Source: Thermanaerovibrio velox DSM 12556 (lineage in GTDB: Bacteria; Synergistota; Synergistia; Synergistales; Synergistaceae). From it: 64,000 nucleotides of DNA. The stretch covers positions 806,001-870,000 of the forward strand of contig NZ_CM001377.1 in the NCBI RefSeq assembly GCF_000237825.1. The letters run 5' to 3'. The translations under genes and the position numbers were made by a program. Under the pieces are notes generated by a model. The model worked only from the letters and a program-made list of their open reading frames with translations. It was not told the DNA's origin and ran no database searches. Below are positions 1 to 10,090 of this stretch, one piece after another (the first letter of the stretch is position 1; every line of letters begins with the position of its first letter).

Positions 1-760
1 AAGGGTCTCCGGGGAGAGGTTCCCGCAGTGCCCTTTGCTCGTAATCCCATCGGTGGTCCAAGGGTTGGAGGCCCCGCGGGCTATCGTTGCGTCCTTAAGG
101 AGGGTTTCTGCCCTTGAGGGCTTGTCCTCCGTCATGCTGGTCCGGGGAGGTGGGTCGAGGGATGACCTGGATCCCTTTGATGACGAGGACGTGGCAAGGG
201 CCATCAGGGCTTGCCCCTTCCCGGTGGTAACCGGGGTTGGGCATCAGGTTGACCTTACCATAGCGGATATGGCGGCGGACCTTTCCGCTCCCACCCCTTC
301 TGGGGCGGCGGAAAGGGTCTTCCCGGATCGAAGGGACCTCTTATCTCGCCTGAATGGTAATGTTAGGTTGTCCAGGTCATCGGTTCAACGGCGCATAAGC
401 ACCACAAGGGAAAGGCTGCTTGCCCTTAAGAGCACTATGAACCGGTCCGTGTATCACTCCCTGGACGCTAACCACAAGAGGCTTTCAGCCCTTATAGGGA
501 CTTGTAGGTCATCGTTAAGCTTAAAGGTGGTACGGGTTGAGGGGGTGCTTAAAACCCTTGATGCCCGTTTAAACTCCCTTTCTCCCGATTGGATACTCAG
601 GAGGGGATATGTCAAGGTGGAGGATCTGAAGGGACGGAAGATATGCTCCGCCCGAGATCTTGAGGTGGGACAGAGGATGGTTTTAAGGTTCAGGGACGGG
701 TCGGTTTTAGGAGAAGTGATTAAGCCTTTGCCCCCAGGAGGTGACTTCGTAGATGCCTGA
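1..760 (+). CDS. xseA: Exodeoxyribonuclease VII large subunit, C-terminal part (5' end outside the window)
   Basis: Catalytic subunit of the nuclease that digests single-stranded DNA to acid-soluble oligonucleotides; it acts in the cytoplasm together with the small XseB subunit. The frame is open from base 2, so the gene enters from outside the window and about the first 150-200 residues are missing. Visible family marks are VGRGGGS-like VRGGGSRDDL, the VTGVGHQVDLTIADMAADLSAPTPS block, and a long helical coiled-coil region followed by the C-terminal RGYVKV strand typical of the family. The stop overlaps the start of mtnA by 8 bases, so the two are co-transcribed. Family assignment is firm; the partial state is due to the window edge. 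Confidence 0.95.
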   Translation, partial: RVSGERFPQCPLLVIPSVVQGLEAPRAIVASLRRVSALEGLSSVMLVRGGGSRDDLDPFDDEDVARAIRACPFPVVTGVGHQVDLTIADMAADLSAPTPSGAAERVFPDRRDLLSRLNGNVRLSRSSVQRRISTTRERLLALKSTMNRSVYHSLDANHKRLSALIGTCRSSLSLKVVRVEGVLKTLDARLNSLSPDWILRRGYVKVEDLKGRKICSARDLEVGQRMVLRFRDGSVLGEVIKPLPPGGDFVDA

Positions 761-1772
761 CTCCTTCAGGTTCTTAAGGGAAGAAACGGCCTTGGAGATA
801 TTGGATCAAAGGCTGATCCCCTTTCAGGTTAGCTATTTGAAGTGTACCAGCGCTGACCAGGTGGCCTCCGCAATAGTTTCCATGGCGGTTAGGGGAGCTC
901 CAGCCATAGGCATAGCCGCTGCATTTGGAGTGGCTTTGGATGCGCTGGCGGGCAGAGATGTCGAGAGGGCCATAAGGATATTATGGGCCACAAGGCCTAC
1001 TGCGGTGAACCTGTTTTGGGCCCTGGATCGCATGAGGTCTATTGCGGGATTGCCCCCCGATATCCGAGGGGATGCCATGTTGAAGGAGGCCCTTTCAATA
1101 TGGGAGGAGGACCTAAGGATAAACAAGGCCATAGGGGCTAACGGCAGCGTACTCCTGCCTGAGAGGGCCAAGGTCATAACCCATTGCAACACTGGTTCTC
1201 TTGCCACCGGAGGGTACGGCACCGCTCTTGGGGTGATCAGGGCTGCTGTTGAGGCCGGTAAGGATGTAGAGGTCTTCGTGGATGAAACCCGTCCCAGGTT
1301 TCAGGGGGCGAGGCTTACCGCCTTTGAGCTGTTTTCTGATGGCATAAAGTTCACCGTGATCTGTGATTCCATGGCCCATTGGCTCATGCGAACCCGCAGG
1401 ATTGATGCGGTGTTGGTGGGGGCTGACAGGGTTGCCATGAACGGTGATGTGGCCAATAAGATCGGAACCTATTCATTGGCTGTGGGGGCCAAACATCATG
1501 GGGTCCCCTTTTATGTGGCGGCGCCCTCTTCGACCTTTGATCTCCAGTGCCCATCTGGAGAGGCGATCCCCATAGAGGAGAGGTCTCCAGAGGAGCTTAG
1601 GACATTGGGGGCGGAGACGTTGTTCCCGGAGGATTATCCGGTTTGGAATCCCTCCTTTGATGTTACCCCTAATGAGATGATATCCGCCATAATAACCGAG
1701 AAGGGAGTGCTTCATCCCCCTTATGGCGCGTCGATAAGATCCGTCCTTGGCTTTGAGGTTTTGAAGCCTTAG
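753..1772 (+). CDS. mtnA: S-methyl-5-thioribose-1-phosphate isomerase
   Basis: Converts 5-methylthioribose 1-phosphate to 5-methylthioribulose 1-phosphate in methionine salvage; eIF2B-alpha-like fold. The 339-residue product has normal family length and shows RGAPAIG near the N-terminus, the HCNTGSLATGGYGTALG active-site segment with the conserved cysteine, the DETRPRFQGARLTAFEL motif and the GADRVA/NKIGTYSLA block. The ATG lies inside the end of xseA. The next genes (SAH hydrolase homologue and mtaD) also handle by-products of S-adenosylmethionine, so the context supports true MtnA rather than a ribose-1,5-bisphosphate isomerase or eIF2B-like paralogue. The enzyme that would make its substrate could be the phosphorylase at 18131 or one outside the window. 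Confidence 0.95.
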   Translation: MPDSFRFLREETALEILDQRLIPFQVSYLKCTSADQVASAIVSMAVRGAPAIGIAAAFGVALDALAGRDVERAIRILWATRPTAVNLFWALDRMRSIAGLPPDIRGDAMLKEALSIWEEDLRINKAIGANGSVLLPERAKVITHCNTGSLATGGYGTALGVIRAAVEAGKDVEVFVDETRPRFQGARLTAFELFSDGIKFTVICDSMAHWLMRTRRIDAVLVGADRVAMNGDVANKIGTYSLAVGAKHHGVPFYVAAPSSTFDLQCPSGEAIPIEERSPEELRTLGAETLFPEDYPVWNPSFDVTPNEMISAIITEKGVLHPPYGASIRSVLGFEVLKP

Positions 1773-1787
1773 TTATCCTGGATAACT
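1771..1787 (+). other. Short perfect hairpin between mtnA and the SAH hydrolase gene
   Basis: AGTTATC and GATAACT form a 7-bp stem around the loop CTG immediately at the mtnA stop. There is no T run after it, so it is more likely an mRNA processing or stability hairpin than a terminator. Weak evidence. Confidence 0.25.
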
Positions 1788-1817
1788 ATAAAGATAAGAG
1801 ATTGGAAGGTGATTTTG

Positions 1818-3056
1818 ATGGGCCAGGCAGCGGTCCTCTCCCTGGCGGAGTCCGGGAAAAGGAAGATAGAGTGGGCGTGGAGGTACATGCCGGTGCTTCG
1901 GGCTTTAAGGGAGCGTTATTCCCCTTCGGCTCCCTTGGCTGGCCGTAAGCTGGCTTGCTGCCTGCACCTGGAGGCCAAGACCGCATGCCTTCTCCTCACA
2001 CTTAAGGACCTGGGGGCCACTGTCTTCGCGGCTGGAAGCAACCCCCTGTCCACCCAGGACGACGTTTGTGCCGCCCTTGTGGAGAGAGGGGTTACGGTGT
2101 ACAGCAAAAGGGGCATGTCAATGGAGGAGTACTCGGAGAACCTTAGGAGGTGTCTCCGGGAAGCTCCAGATTTCATCATAGACGATGGGGCCGATATGGT
2201 CTACATGCTTCATTCGGAGATGCCTGAGGTGCTTAGAGGGGTCTTGGGGGGCTGTGAGGAGACCACCACGGGGATAAAACGCCTCAGAGCCATGCATAAA
2301 GAGGGGATCCTTAAAATCCCCGTGGTAGCTGTTAATGATGCCCTAAGCAAGTACCTCTTTGATAACCGCTATGGTACCGGTCAATCGGTGTGGGATGCCA
2401 TATCGAGGCTTACAAATCGGGTGGTGGCCGGCAGCTGTGTGGTGGTGGTGGGTTACGGCTGGTGTGGCAGGGGGGTTGCCAAGCGGGCCCAAGGCCTTGG
2501 GGCCAGGGTCATAGTGGTTGAGGTGGACCCCCATAAGGCCTTGGAGGCTCACATGGATGGATTTGGGGTCATGGATATGAAGAGGGCCTCCATGGAAGGT
2601 GATTTCTTCGTAACCGTTACCGGTAACGTTAATGCTATACGGGGGGAACACTTTGCCCTTATGAAGAACGGGGCCATATTGGCTAACGCTGGCCACTTTG
2701 ACGTGGAGATCTCCCTGCCGGACCTAGAGAGGATGAGCCGTTCCGTGGAGGACACTCGGGATGGGGTTAGGACCTACACCATGGAGGATGGAAGGGAGCT
2801 GCACTTGTTGGCGGAGGGGCGCCTTGTGAACCTTGCGGGGGGGGATGGCCATCCGGTGGAGATAATGGATTTGAGTTTCTCATCCCAGTTGCTGTCCGCG
2901 ATGTATTTAATGGATAATCCTATGGATCCAGGGCTCTATCCCATGCCCTGCAAGTTGGACCAGGAGATAGCCAGGATTAAGCTAGAGAGTCTCAACCTAT
3001 CCCTGGAGGAGCTTACGGACGAGCAGAGGGAGTACCTAGACTCCTTTAGGGATTGA
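1818..3056 (+). CDS. ahcY: S-adenosylhomocysteine hydrolase family protein, HxExK type (possible S-inosylhomocysteine hydrolase)
   Basis: NAD-dependent hydrolase that splits S-adenosylhomocysteine (or its inosyl form) to homocysteine and nucleoside. About 412 residues from the ATG at 1818, which has GGAAGGTG 6 bases upstream; a GTG at 1809 is less well placed. Visible: catalytic D in [12 protein letters not shown] and D in [15 protein letters not shown], Rossmann NAD loop [13 protein letters not shown], and the histidine in NAGHFDVE. The purine-contact motif, HxTxE in classical enzymes, reads H50-L-E52-A-K54 here (1965-1979), as in archaeal and Thermotoga-type proteins. The C-terminus ends without the Lys-Tyr tail of classical enzymes. 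That, and mtaD overlapping its stop, suggest a hydrolase acting after deamination. The family is certain; the exact nucleoside is inferred. Confidence 0.92.
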   Translation: MGQAAVLSLAESGKRKIEWAWRYMPVLRALRERYSPSAPLAGRKLACCLHLEAKTACLLLTLKDLGATVFAAGSNPLSTQDDVCAALVERGVTVYSKRGMSMEEYSENLRRCLREAPDFIIDDGADMVYMLHSEMPEVLRGVLGGCEETTTGIKRLRAMHKEGILKIPVVAVNDALSKYLFDNRYGTGQSVWDAISRLTNRVVAGSCVVVVGYGWCGRGVAKRAQGLGARVIVVEVDPHKALEAHMDGFGVMDMKRASMEGDFFVTVTGNVNAIRGEHFALMKNGAILANAGHFDVEISLPDLERMSRSVEDTRDGVRTYTMEDGRELHLLAEGRLVNLAGGDGHPVEIMDLSFSSQLLSAMYLMDNPMDPGLYPMPCKLDQEIARIKLESLNLSLEELTDEQREYLDSFRD

Positions 3057-3076
3057 AGCCGGAGGGGATTATCGAG

Positions 3077-4351
3077 ATGGGCTTGCTATTAAGGGATGTT
3101 ATCCTTTGGGATCCAGAGATGCCGTCCCCCGTAAGGGGTGATCTGGTGGTGGAGGATGGCAAGATATCCGGTATCTTGGGGGTAGGGGAAGGGGATGGCG
3201 AGCTTCTCCTGGACGGGGGCGGTAAGTTTGCGGTTCTGCCTGGATTTGTGAATGCCCACACCCACGTGGCCATGGTCTTGTTGAGGGGGTTGGGAGAGGA
3301 GCTACCCCTCATGGATTGGCTTAGGGAAAGGATATGGCCAGTGGAGGCTCGGCTTAAGGCAGAGCACGTCTTAAATGGAACCTTGCTGGCGACCCTTGAG
3401 ATGATATCCACCGGTACCGTGGCATTTGGGGACATGTACTTCTTCATGGATCAGGTGGCGGAGGGCACCATCAAGAGCGGGCTCAAGGCCAACCTTTCCA
3501 GGGGTATCACCGGTGATGACCCGTCTAAGCTGGAGGACGGGCTTGCATTGGTGAGGAATTTGAGCGGAAGACGTGATCTCGTTGGCTTCTTTGGCCCCCA
3601 TGCGCCCTATACGGTTCCGCCGGATTTCCTTGCCGAGGTGGGGAGGCTGGCTGTCAAGGAGGGGGCAGGAGTCCACACCCATTGGCTTGAGACCACCTGG
3701 GAGGATAACTACATAAGGGAAGAGCTCAAGGTTGATCCGGTGGAGCTTCTGGCTAGCAGCGGGCTGCTTGAGGTAAAGAGCCTCATCTTGGCCCATGGGG
3801 TTTGGTTTAGGGAGGAGCACATGCCCCATCTGGCCAGGGACAACGTCACGGTGGTGCACAATCCGTCGAGCAACATGAAGCTGGGGAGCGGTTTTGCCCC
3901 CCTGCGCTGCATGCTTGAGAACGGTGTCCGGGTGGCTCTTGGTACCGATGGGGCGGCCAGCAACAACCGCCTGGATATGTGGGGGGAGCTGCGTTTGGCT
4001 GCCCTTATACATAAGGGGATCGGGAAGGATCCCACAGCCATATCCGCAAGAGAGGCCTTGCGGATGGCCACTCGGAACGGAGCGTTGGCTTTAGGATTCC
4101 AGGATGTGGGCCTCATAAGAGAGGGGTTCTCTGCGGACGTTATGGTGGTAGACCTTAGGGGACCTCACTACATGGGAGTGTCGGAGGCGACCTTGCCGGA
4201 GTACTTGGTTTATGCGGGTTCCTCATCGGATGTGCACATGGTTATGGTGGGGGGCCGGGTGCTCTATCGGGAGGGAAGGTTCCCGCACCTGGACCCTGAG
4301 AAGATAATCCAAAAGGCTTTGCGAAGCCGAGAGGAACTTTTGAAGCCTTAA
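3077..4351 (+). CDS. mtaD: 5-methylthioadenosine / S-adenosylhomocysteine deaminase
   Basis: Amidohydrolase that deaminates the adenine ring of MTA or SAH to the inosyl form. The 424-residue product starts at ATG 3077, with GGAGGGG 9 bases upstream; a TTG at 3053 overlapping the ahcY stop is possible but poorly placed. Visible metal ligands and motifs are NAHTHVAM (the HxH pair), PHAPYTV, THWLET, LAHGVW and LGTDGAASNN, in the order expected for TrzN/MtaD-like amidohydrolases. The gene sits directly after the HxExK-type hydrolase, so its product S-inosylhomocysteine could be the next substrate there. Substrate choice (SAH, MTA, adenosine or guanine-like) cannot be fixed from sequence. Confidence 0.9.
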   Translation: MGLLLRDVILWDPEMPSPVRGDLVVEDGKISGILGVGEGDGELLLDGGGKFAVLPGFVNAHTHVAMVLLRGLGEELPLMDWLRERIWPVEARLKAEHVLNGTLLATLEMISTGTVAFGDMYFFMDQVAEGTIKSGLKANLSRGITGDDPSKLEDGLALVRNLSGRRDLVGFFGPHAPYTVPPDFLAEVGRLAVKEGAGVHTHWLETTWEDNYIREELKVDPVELLASSGLLEVKSLILAHGVWFREEHMPHLARDNVTVVHNPSSNMKLGSGFAPLRCMLENGVRVALGTDGAASNNRLDMWGELRLAALIHKGIGKDPTAISAREALRMATRNGALALGFQDVGLIREGFSADVMVVDLRGPHYMGVSEATLPEYLVYAGSSSDVHMVMVGGRVLYREGRFPHLDPEKIIQKALRSREELLKP

Positions 4352-4433
4352 GCCCTTTACCTGGGTGAACACCAGGGGCAGGGCCGGTTTCGTAGATAAA
4401 TTTTTAAAGCTAAGCTAAATGGGGGTATGGCTG

Positions 4434-7079
4434 GTGAAGTGGCGATCTGCTGCAGAGTTAAGAGAGATGTTTCTGTCCTTCTTTGAGGAAAAGGGCTGTG
4501 TTAGGTATCCAAGCGCTTCGCTGATACCGGACGATCCGACCCTTCTTTTTACGATAGCTGGCATGGTGCCCTTCAAGCCCTATTTCCTCGGTCTTAAGCT
4601 CCCGAGCCACACTCGTGTTACCACTGCGCAGAAGTGCATAAGGACCAACGACATAGATAACGTTGGCAGGACCGCCAGGCATCACACGTTTTTTGAGATG
4701 CTGGGCAACTTCAGCTTTGGCGATTACTTCAAGGCGGAGATCATCCCATGGGCGTGGGAGTTCCTAACCCAGCGGGTTGGGATGGAACCGGACAGGATGT
4801 ATGTGACCATATACAGGGATGACGATGAGGCGGAGTCGATTTGGATGAACTCCGTTGGTATCCCTAAGGACAGGATAATTCGCATGGGAGAGGAAGATAA
4901 CTTCTGGGCCGCTGGCCCCGTGGGGCCCTGCGGCCCATGCTCAGAGATAATCTATGACCAGGGACCGGAGTTCTCTTGCGGTAAGCCCACCTGTGGGGTC
5001 GGCTGCGACTGTGACAGGTACCTTGAGGTGTGGAACCTGGTGTTCATGCAGTACAACCGGGACGAGGCGGGCAATCTTACCCCCCTTCCCAAGAAGAACA
5101 TAGACACCGGCATGGGGCTTGAGAGGCTTGCCTCGGTGGTGCAGCGGGTGAAGACCGACTTTGAGACGGATCTTTTCCGGCCCCTTATAGACAAGGCCTG
5201 CTCCCTTGGAGGGGTTTCATATGGCGCTTCTCCCAAGGCTGACCTCGCGGTACGGGTGATATCCGATCACGTGAGGGCCGCCGCTTTCCTGGTGGCCGAT
5301 GGGGTTCTGCCCTCAAACGAGGGAGCCGGGTATGTCTTAAGGCGCCTTATCAGGAGGGCGATCCGCTTTGGCCGGTTGATAGGGATTGATGGGCCGTTCA
5401 TTAAAGAGATCCTTCCGGTGGTGGAGCAGCTCATGGGTGATCCCTATACGGAGCTGTTGGAACATAGGGCCACCATCTATCAGGTTTTGGATCTTGAGGA
5501 GGGACGCTTCTTAAGGACCCTGGAGCAGGGAAGTGCCCTCCTGGAAGAAGAGCTATCGCGGCTTAAGGCCGGAGGGGAGACCGTTTTTCCGGGACAGACG
5601 GCTTTTGAACTTTACGACACCTATGGTTTTCCATTTGAGCTAACCGCGGAGATATGTGCGGAACATGGGATGAAGGTGGATTCCACGGCGTTTGAGGAGG
5701 CCATGGAGCGTCAGCGGGAGATGGCCCGATCGGGGAGCAAGCACTCCTCCGCTGTGCTCAAGCGCACCGTTTACTCCGATGTTCTAGCCCACGGCAAAAC
5801 AGTTTTCGTGGGGTATGAAACCGAGGAAGCGGAGTCCTCCGTGGTTGCCATTGTGGCGGATGGCAAGGCGGTGGATCATGCCTCCGCCGGAGAGTCCGTT
5901 GAGGTTTTCCTTAAGGAGACCCCCTTCTACGGAGAGAAGGGAGGACAGGTGGGGGACCGGGGTGTCATCCTCTGGGAAGGCGGGGAGGCCCAAGTGGAGG
6001 ACGTCCAGTGCCCGATGGATGGTCTCATATCCCATAAGGTGATGGTGCTTAAGGGATCCCTCCAGGCGGGGCAATCGGTTAAGTGCCAGGTGGATTCAAA
6101 GAGGCGGTGGCACATAAGGCGGCATCATACCGCTACTCACTTGTTGCACGAGGCTCTATCAAGGGTTCTTGGAGGGCACGTGAGACAGAGCGGGTCATTG
6201 GTGTCGGAGGACATGCTTCGTTTCGACTTCAATCACTTTGCCCCCATGTCCCCGGAGGAGATAGCCAAGGTGGAGGACGTCATAAACCAGGTTGTTTTGA
6301 TGGACCTGCCGGTTTCCACGGTGGAGACCGATTTGGATTCTGCTAAGGCAATGGGGGCGAAGGCGCTTTTCGATGAGAAGTACGGGGATACTGTCAGGGT
6401 GGTATCGGTTAAGGATTTCTCAACGGAGCTTTGCGGGGGTACACACGTTCACTCCACCGGTCAGATAGGGCTCTTCAAGATCCAGCGGGAGGAGGGGATC
6501 GGTTCTGGGCTTAGGCGGATAACCGCCACGGCTGGAATGGCTTCCCTTGAGGGGTATCGAAGAGCCTTCGATGTCTTAAAGAGCGCCTCGTCGATCCTCG
6601 GGGTAGAACCCGACGGGCTGCCTAAGCGGTTGGAAGAGCTTATTAAAGAGGTAAGGGGGCTGGAAAAGGAGCTTAAACAGCTTAGGCTGTCCCTTAGCAC
6701 CGGTGAGATTGAGAGAGAGCTGTCATCCCCTATCAACGTTAAGGGGGTAAACGTGGTGACGTTCTTCACCGAGGGAGCCGACGGGGATGCTTTAAGGGCC
6801 ATGGGGGATATGGTGAAGGGCCGTTACCCCGCGTCCGTCTCCGTTATGGTATCGAAGAACGACTCCAAGTTTTTGGTGGTGGTGATGGTCTCCGATGAAG
6901 CGGTATCCAGGGGTATTAAAGCTGGTGCCCTCATCAAGGAGTTGGGAGCCCTTTGGGGATTCAATGCGGGGGGGAAGGCCAACACTGCGCAGGGAGGCGG
7001 GGTCTGGAGTGACCAGGTGTCTCAAAGGGTATCTTCTATCAAGGAAGACGTGGAGAAGATAATAGGGGGAATGATCTAA
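4434..7079 (+). CDS. alaS: Alanine--tRNA ligase
   Basis: Charges tRNA-Ala and edits Ser/Gly mischarging. About 881 residues, the usual full length. Domains in order: class II catalytic core (KWRSAAELREMF start, RTNDIDNVGRTARHHTFFEMLGNFSFGDYF), tRNA-recognition helices, the editing domain with HTATHLLHEAL and CGGTHV zinc ligands, and a C-terminal DHHA1-like glycine-rich segment ending AQGGG. The GTG at 4434 has GGGGGT 7 bases upstream and matches the usual family N-terminus; an ATG at 4419 in frame would add five residues. The 80-base gap after mtaD holds no T-box that I can recognise. ruvX follows after 2 bases. Confidence 0.97.
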   Translation: MKWRSAAELREMFLSFFEEKGCVRYPSASLIPDDPTLLFTIAGMVPFKPYFLGLKLPSHTRVTTAQKCIRTNDIDNVGRTARHHTFFEMLGNFSFGDYFKAEIIPWAWEFLTQRVGMEPDRMYVTIYRDDDEAESIWMNSVGIPKDRIIRMGEEDNFWAAGPVGPCGPCSEIIYDQGPEFSCGKPTCGVGCDCDRYLEVWNLVFMQYNRDEAGNLTPLPKKNIDTGMGLERLASVVQRVKTDFETDLFRPLIDKACSLGGVSYGASPKADLAVRVISDHVRAAAFLVADGVLPSNEGAGYVLRRLIRRAIRFGRLIGIDGPFIKEILPVVEQLMGDPYTELLEHRATIYQVLDLEEGRFLRTLEQGSALLEEELSRLKAGGETVFPGQTAFELYDTYGFPFELTAEICAEHGMKVDSTAFEEAMERQREMARSGSKHSSAVLKRTVYSDVLAHGKTVFVGYETEEAESSVVAIVADGKAVDHASAGESVEVFLKETPFYGEKGGQVGDRGVILWEGGEAQVEDVQCPMDGLISHKVMVLKGSLQAGQSVKCQVDSKRRWHIRRHHTATHLLHEALSRVLGGHVRQSGSLVSEDMLRFDFNHFAPMSPEEIAKVEDVINQVVLMDLPVSTVETDLDSAKAMGAKALFDEKYGDTVRVVSVKDFSTELCGGTHVHSTGQIGLFKIQREEGIGSGLRRITATAGMASLEGYRRAFDVLKSASSILGVEPDGLPKRLEELIKEVRGLEKELKQLRLSLSTGEIERELSSPINVKGVNVVTFFTEGADGDALRAMGDMVKGRYPASVSVMVSKNDSKFLVVVMVSDEAVSRGIKAGALIKELGALWGFNAGGKANTAQGGGVWSDQVSQRVSSIKEDVEKIIGGMI

Positions 7080-7081
7080 GG

Positions 7082-7513
7082 ATGGCCGCTGATTCCAAGG
7101 GCAGGGTTATGGCCTTGGATCTCGGGGAGGTGCGGATTGGGGTCGCCTTGAGCGACCCCTCTCGCTGTTTTGCGTCTCCCCTTGAGGTCCTTAAGATGGA
7201 AGAGGGATGGATCGAAAGGGTTAGGGAGTTGATCGAGCGCAATCAAGTATCCCTGGTGGTTGTGGGCCTCCCAAGACGTACCGACGGAAGCCTGGGGCCT
7301 GAGGCGCATAGAGTGGAGGCCTGGCTGGAGGAGCTCAAGGGAGTGCTTGGTGATGTGGAGGTGACCACCTTGGATGAGCGGTTTACCACTGCCATAGCCC
7401 AAAGGTTTCTCCTGGAGGCGGACATGCGCAGGGATAAGAGGAAGGGAAAGGTGGACAAGGTGGCCGCGGCGGTTTTGTTGCAAAGCTATCTTGACGCCAG
7501 GAGGGACGTTTAG
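7082..7513 (+). CDS. ruvX: Putative pre-16S rRNA nuclease / Holliday junction resolvase-like protein
   Basis: YqgF family, RNase H fold; in Escherichia coli it is needed for 16S rRNA 5' processing. The 143-residue product has the first acidic motif ALDLGEVRIGVALSD, the VVVGLPRRTDGS strand, the TLDERFTT motif carrying the conserved acidic residue, and DKVAAAVLLQSYLD at the C-terminus. It begins 2 bases after alaS and ends directly against mutS, so all three are probably co-transcribed; the alaS-yqgF neighbourhood is common in bacteria. Nothing unusual in length or motifs. Confidence 0.93.
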   Translation: MAADSKGRVMALDLGEVRIGVALSDPSRCFASPLEVLKMEEGWIERVRELIERNQVSLVVVGLPRRTDGSLGPEAHRVEAWLEELKGVLGDVEVTTLDERFTTAIAQRFLLEADMRRDKRKGKVDKVAAAVLLQSYLDARRDV

Positions 7514-10090
7514 TTGCTTCCAGATGGAGTTAAGCTTACCCCCATGCTAGAGCAGTACCTTTACTGGAAGGAGAGGTACAAGGACTATCTTCTTTTCTTC
7601 CGTATGGGTGACTTTTACGAGCTGTTCTTCGACGATGCAAAGGAGGCGTCCCGGCTTTTGGACATAGCTCTTACCGCCCGGGATCAGGATCGCTCGATAC
7701 CCATGGCTGGAGTTCCCCACCATTCGGTGGAGCAGTACCTTGCGAAGTTAGTGGAACAGGGGCGCAAGGTTGCCATATGTGAGCAGGTTTCTGAGCCAGA
7801 TGGTAAGACGCTGGTTAAAAGACAGGTGGTACGCTTGGTGACCCCGGGCACTTTTGTCCCTTCGGATGGTTCGGGGGATGCTTATCTGGCGGCCTGTGCA
7901 CCTGTTGGGGAGGGATGGGCTTTCGCGGTGATATCCCTGTCTACCGGTCAATTTGAGGCGGGGGTTGTGTCAACCTTGGAGATCCATGGGGTGCTGTCCG
8001 CCTATGCCCCTACAGAGGTTTTGGTGCCTAGGGGCAAGATACCCGATGGCATGCCTTGGAGATGGGTTGAGCGGGAGCTAGATCTCTTTTCGCCAGCGGC
8101 CAACGAGGTGCTGTTGAAGCAGCGCCTTGGGTTATCCACCCTGGAGGGACTGGGCTTCCCAACCAGTGATCCTGCTTTGGGTCCCGCAGGAGCGGTGCTT
8201 CGCTATGCGGAAGAAACCCAGTTCAGGGCTATAGGTCATCTAAGACCTCTTAAGCGGATATCCCTTGGCAGGGGGCTTATGCTCGACCTCACATCCCAAA
8301 GGAACCTGGACCTTTTGGAGCCGAAGGGCTCATCGCTATTCTCCGTTCTTAACTTTTGTGTAACCCCTCTAGGCAAAAGGGTCTTGAAGGAGTGGATACT
8401 GCATCCCCTGAACGATCCGGATGAGATAAACCTTAGGCTTGACGCGGTTCAATCTTTGGTGGAAGACCCGTTGGCTTTAAATGCCATACGTTCATCCCTC
8501 GGAGCCGTTGGGGATGTGGATCGTGCGGTGTCTCGGCTTCATCTTGGTACTGGAGGTCCAAGGGATGCGGGGGTGTGCAGGGATTTTCTCTCCGCCCTTC
8601 CGGATGTGGCTGCTTGTGCTGCATTGTTCCCGGAGAGGTGGCGCATAAGCCTTTCCAGTGCCTTGGAAGAGCTTAAGGTGACGTTGGAGGCCGCTTTGGA
8701 GGAAGTGCTTCCGCGGGATCTGTCTGAGGGGCCCGTTATCAAGCAAGGTTATGACGGTGAGTTAGATGAGCTCCGGTCTTTTGTGGATGGTCACGAGGGT
8801 TGGCTTTCTGCCTTTGAGGATAGGGAGAGGGAGAGGACCGGCATAAAGGGCCTAAAAGTACGGTACAACAAGGTGTTCGGCTATTACATAGAGGTCAGCA
8901 AGGCCAACCTAGACAAGGTCCCCTCCGATTACGTTAGGCGTCAAACCCTGGTAAACGCCGAGCGGTTTGTTACACAGGAGCTTCAGGAGTTTGAGGCCAG
9001 GATGTCCAAGGCGTCCATGGCGGTTAGCGTTAGGGAGGCTCATGTTTGGGGAGAGGTACTTTCCAGGATACTTAATGCTACGCCTGAGATACAGTCCCTT
9101 TCGGCCCTGGTGGGGGAGATAGATTGCATCCAAAGCCTTGCCGTGGCAGCGGTGGAGAGGGGGTACTCCAGGCCTCATGTGGACCTTGGAGACGTATTTC
9201 ACCTGAAGGATGCCAGGCACCCGGTCGTGGAGGTTGCACTACACCCCGAACCCTTTACCCCCAATGACATGTATTTGGACAGCGGGGAAAGGCGCATGAT
9301 CCTTTTGACCGGCCCCAACATGGCGGGTAAGTCAACCTATCTTAGGATGGGGGCTCTCGTGGCGATAATGGCTCAGATGGGATCCTTCGTGCCTGCAAGC
9401 TACGCGAGGATCGGGTGTTTCAGCAGGATATATACCAGGATAGGGGCCAGGGACGATCTGGTGCGGGGGCAGAGTACCTTCATGGTTGAGATGGTCGAGA
9501 CCGCTCAGATATTGAACAGTTTGGGTCCCAGGAGCCTTGTCATATTGGACGAGATAGGTCGGGGTACGTCCACCGATGATGGTATGAGCATAGCTTGGGC
9601 GGTGATGGAGTACCTGCATCACCGGTCAGACGTGGGGGTTAAGGTCCTTTTCGCCACTCACTATCATGAGCTGACGGTTCTTGCGGATCAGCTCCCTGGG
9701 GTTAGCAACTGGAGCGTGGCGGTGGAGGAGACCCCAAGGGGGGTTGTTTTCCTGCATCACGTGATCCCTAGGCCTGCGGACAGGTCTTATGGAGTGGAGG
9801 TTGCGAGGTTGGCAGGGCTTCCGGAGTCCGTTCTTAGGCGTTCCCGGGAGCTGCTGGAGATGTTCGAGGGAAGAAGGAAGAGGGATGTGGGCGCCGCTTT
9901 TGACGTTGCCCCTGGGGTGGTGCAGCTCTCGCTTTTCGACCCCAGGGTGGACGGGTTGCTGGAGGAGTTAGCGGCTTGTGATCCTGATAATATGACCCCT
10001 CTTCAGGGGCTGGAAATGATATATGAGCTCAAGATGAAGGCTCTTGACATACTAAGGGGTGGGGGACATAAAGCACGTGAGCAGGATTGA
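7514..10090 (+). CDS. mutS: DNA mismatch repair protein MutS
   Basis: Recognises base mismatches and small loops in new DNA and recruits MutL; cytoplasmic dimer. 858 residues, normal for MutS1. It starts with TTG at 7514 behind AGGAGGGACG. The N-terminus has the mismatch-probing FYE motif in [12 protein letters not shown]. Further on are the connector and lever domains, the clamp ([16 protein letters not shown]), the ATPase Walker [13 protein letters not shown], the Walker [17 protein letters not shown] and the [10 protein letters not shown] segment. The C-terminus has the short helical dimerisation tail, without an obvious beta-clamp QLxLF-type end apart from VQLSLF near residue 800. It overlaps mutL. 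Confidence 0.98.
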   Translation: MLPDGVKLTPMLEQYLYWKERYKDYLLFFRMGDFYELFFDDAKEASRLLDIALTARDQDRSIPMAGVPHHSVEQYLAKLVEQGRKVAICEQVSEPDGKTLVKRQVVRLVTPGTFVPSDGSGDAYLAACAPVGEGWAFAVISLSTGQFEAGVVSTLEIHGVLSAYAPTEVLVPRGKIPDGMPWRWVERELDLFSPAANEVLLKQRLGLSTLEGLGFPTSDPALGPAGAVLRYAEETQFRAIGHLRPLKRISLGRGLMLDLTSQRNLDLLEPKGSSLFSVLNFCVTPLGKRVLKEWILHPLNDPDEINLRLDAVQSLVEDPLALNAIRSSLGAVGDVDRAVSRLHLGTGGPRDAGVCRDFLSALPDVAACAALFPERWRISLSSALEELKVTLEAALEEVLPRDLSEGPVIKQGYDGELDELRSFVDGHEGWLSAFEDRERERTGIKGLKVRYNKVFGYYIEVSKANLDKVPSDYVRRQTLVNAERFVTQELQEFEARMSKASMAVSVREAHVWGEVLSRILNATPEIQSLSALVGEIDCIQSLAVAAVERGYSRPHVDLGDVFHLKDARHPVVEVALHPEPFTPNDMYLDSGERRMILLTGPNMAGKSTYLRMGALVAIMAQMGSFVPASYARIGCFSRIYTRIGARDDLVRGQSTFMVEMVETAQILNSLGPRSLVILDEIGRGTSTDDGMSIAWAVMEYLHHRSDVGVKVLFATHYHELTVLADQLPGVSNWSVAVEETPRGVVFLHHVIPRPADRSYGVEVARLAGLPESVLRRSRELLEMFEGRRKRDVGAAFDVAPGVVQLSLFDPRVDGLLEELAACDPDNMTPLQGLEMIYELKMKALDILRGGGHKAREQD

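Noticed and set aside
4352-4433. Terminator between mtaD and alaS (CCTGG...CCAGG)
   Set aside because: Only a 5-bp stem with no T run; too weak to list.
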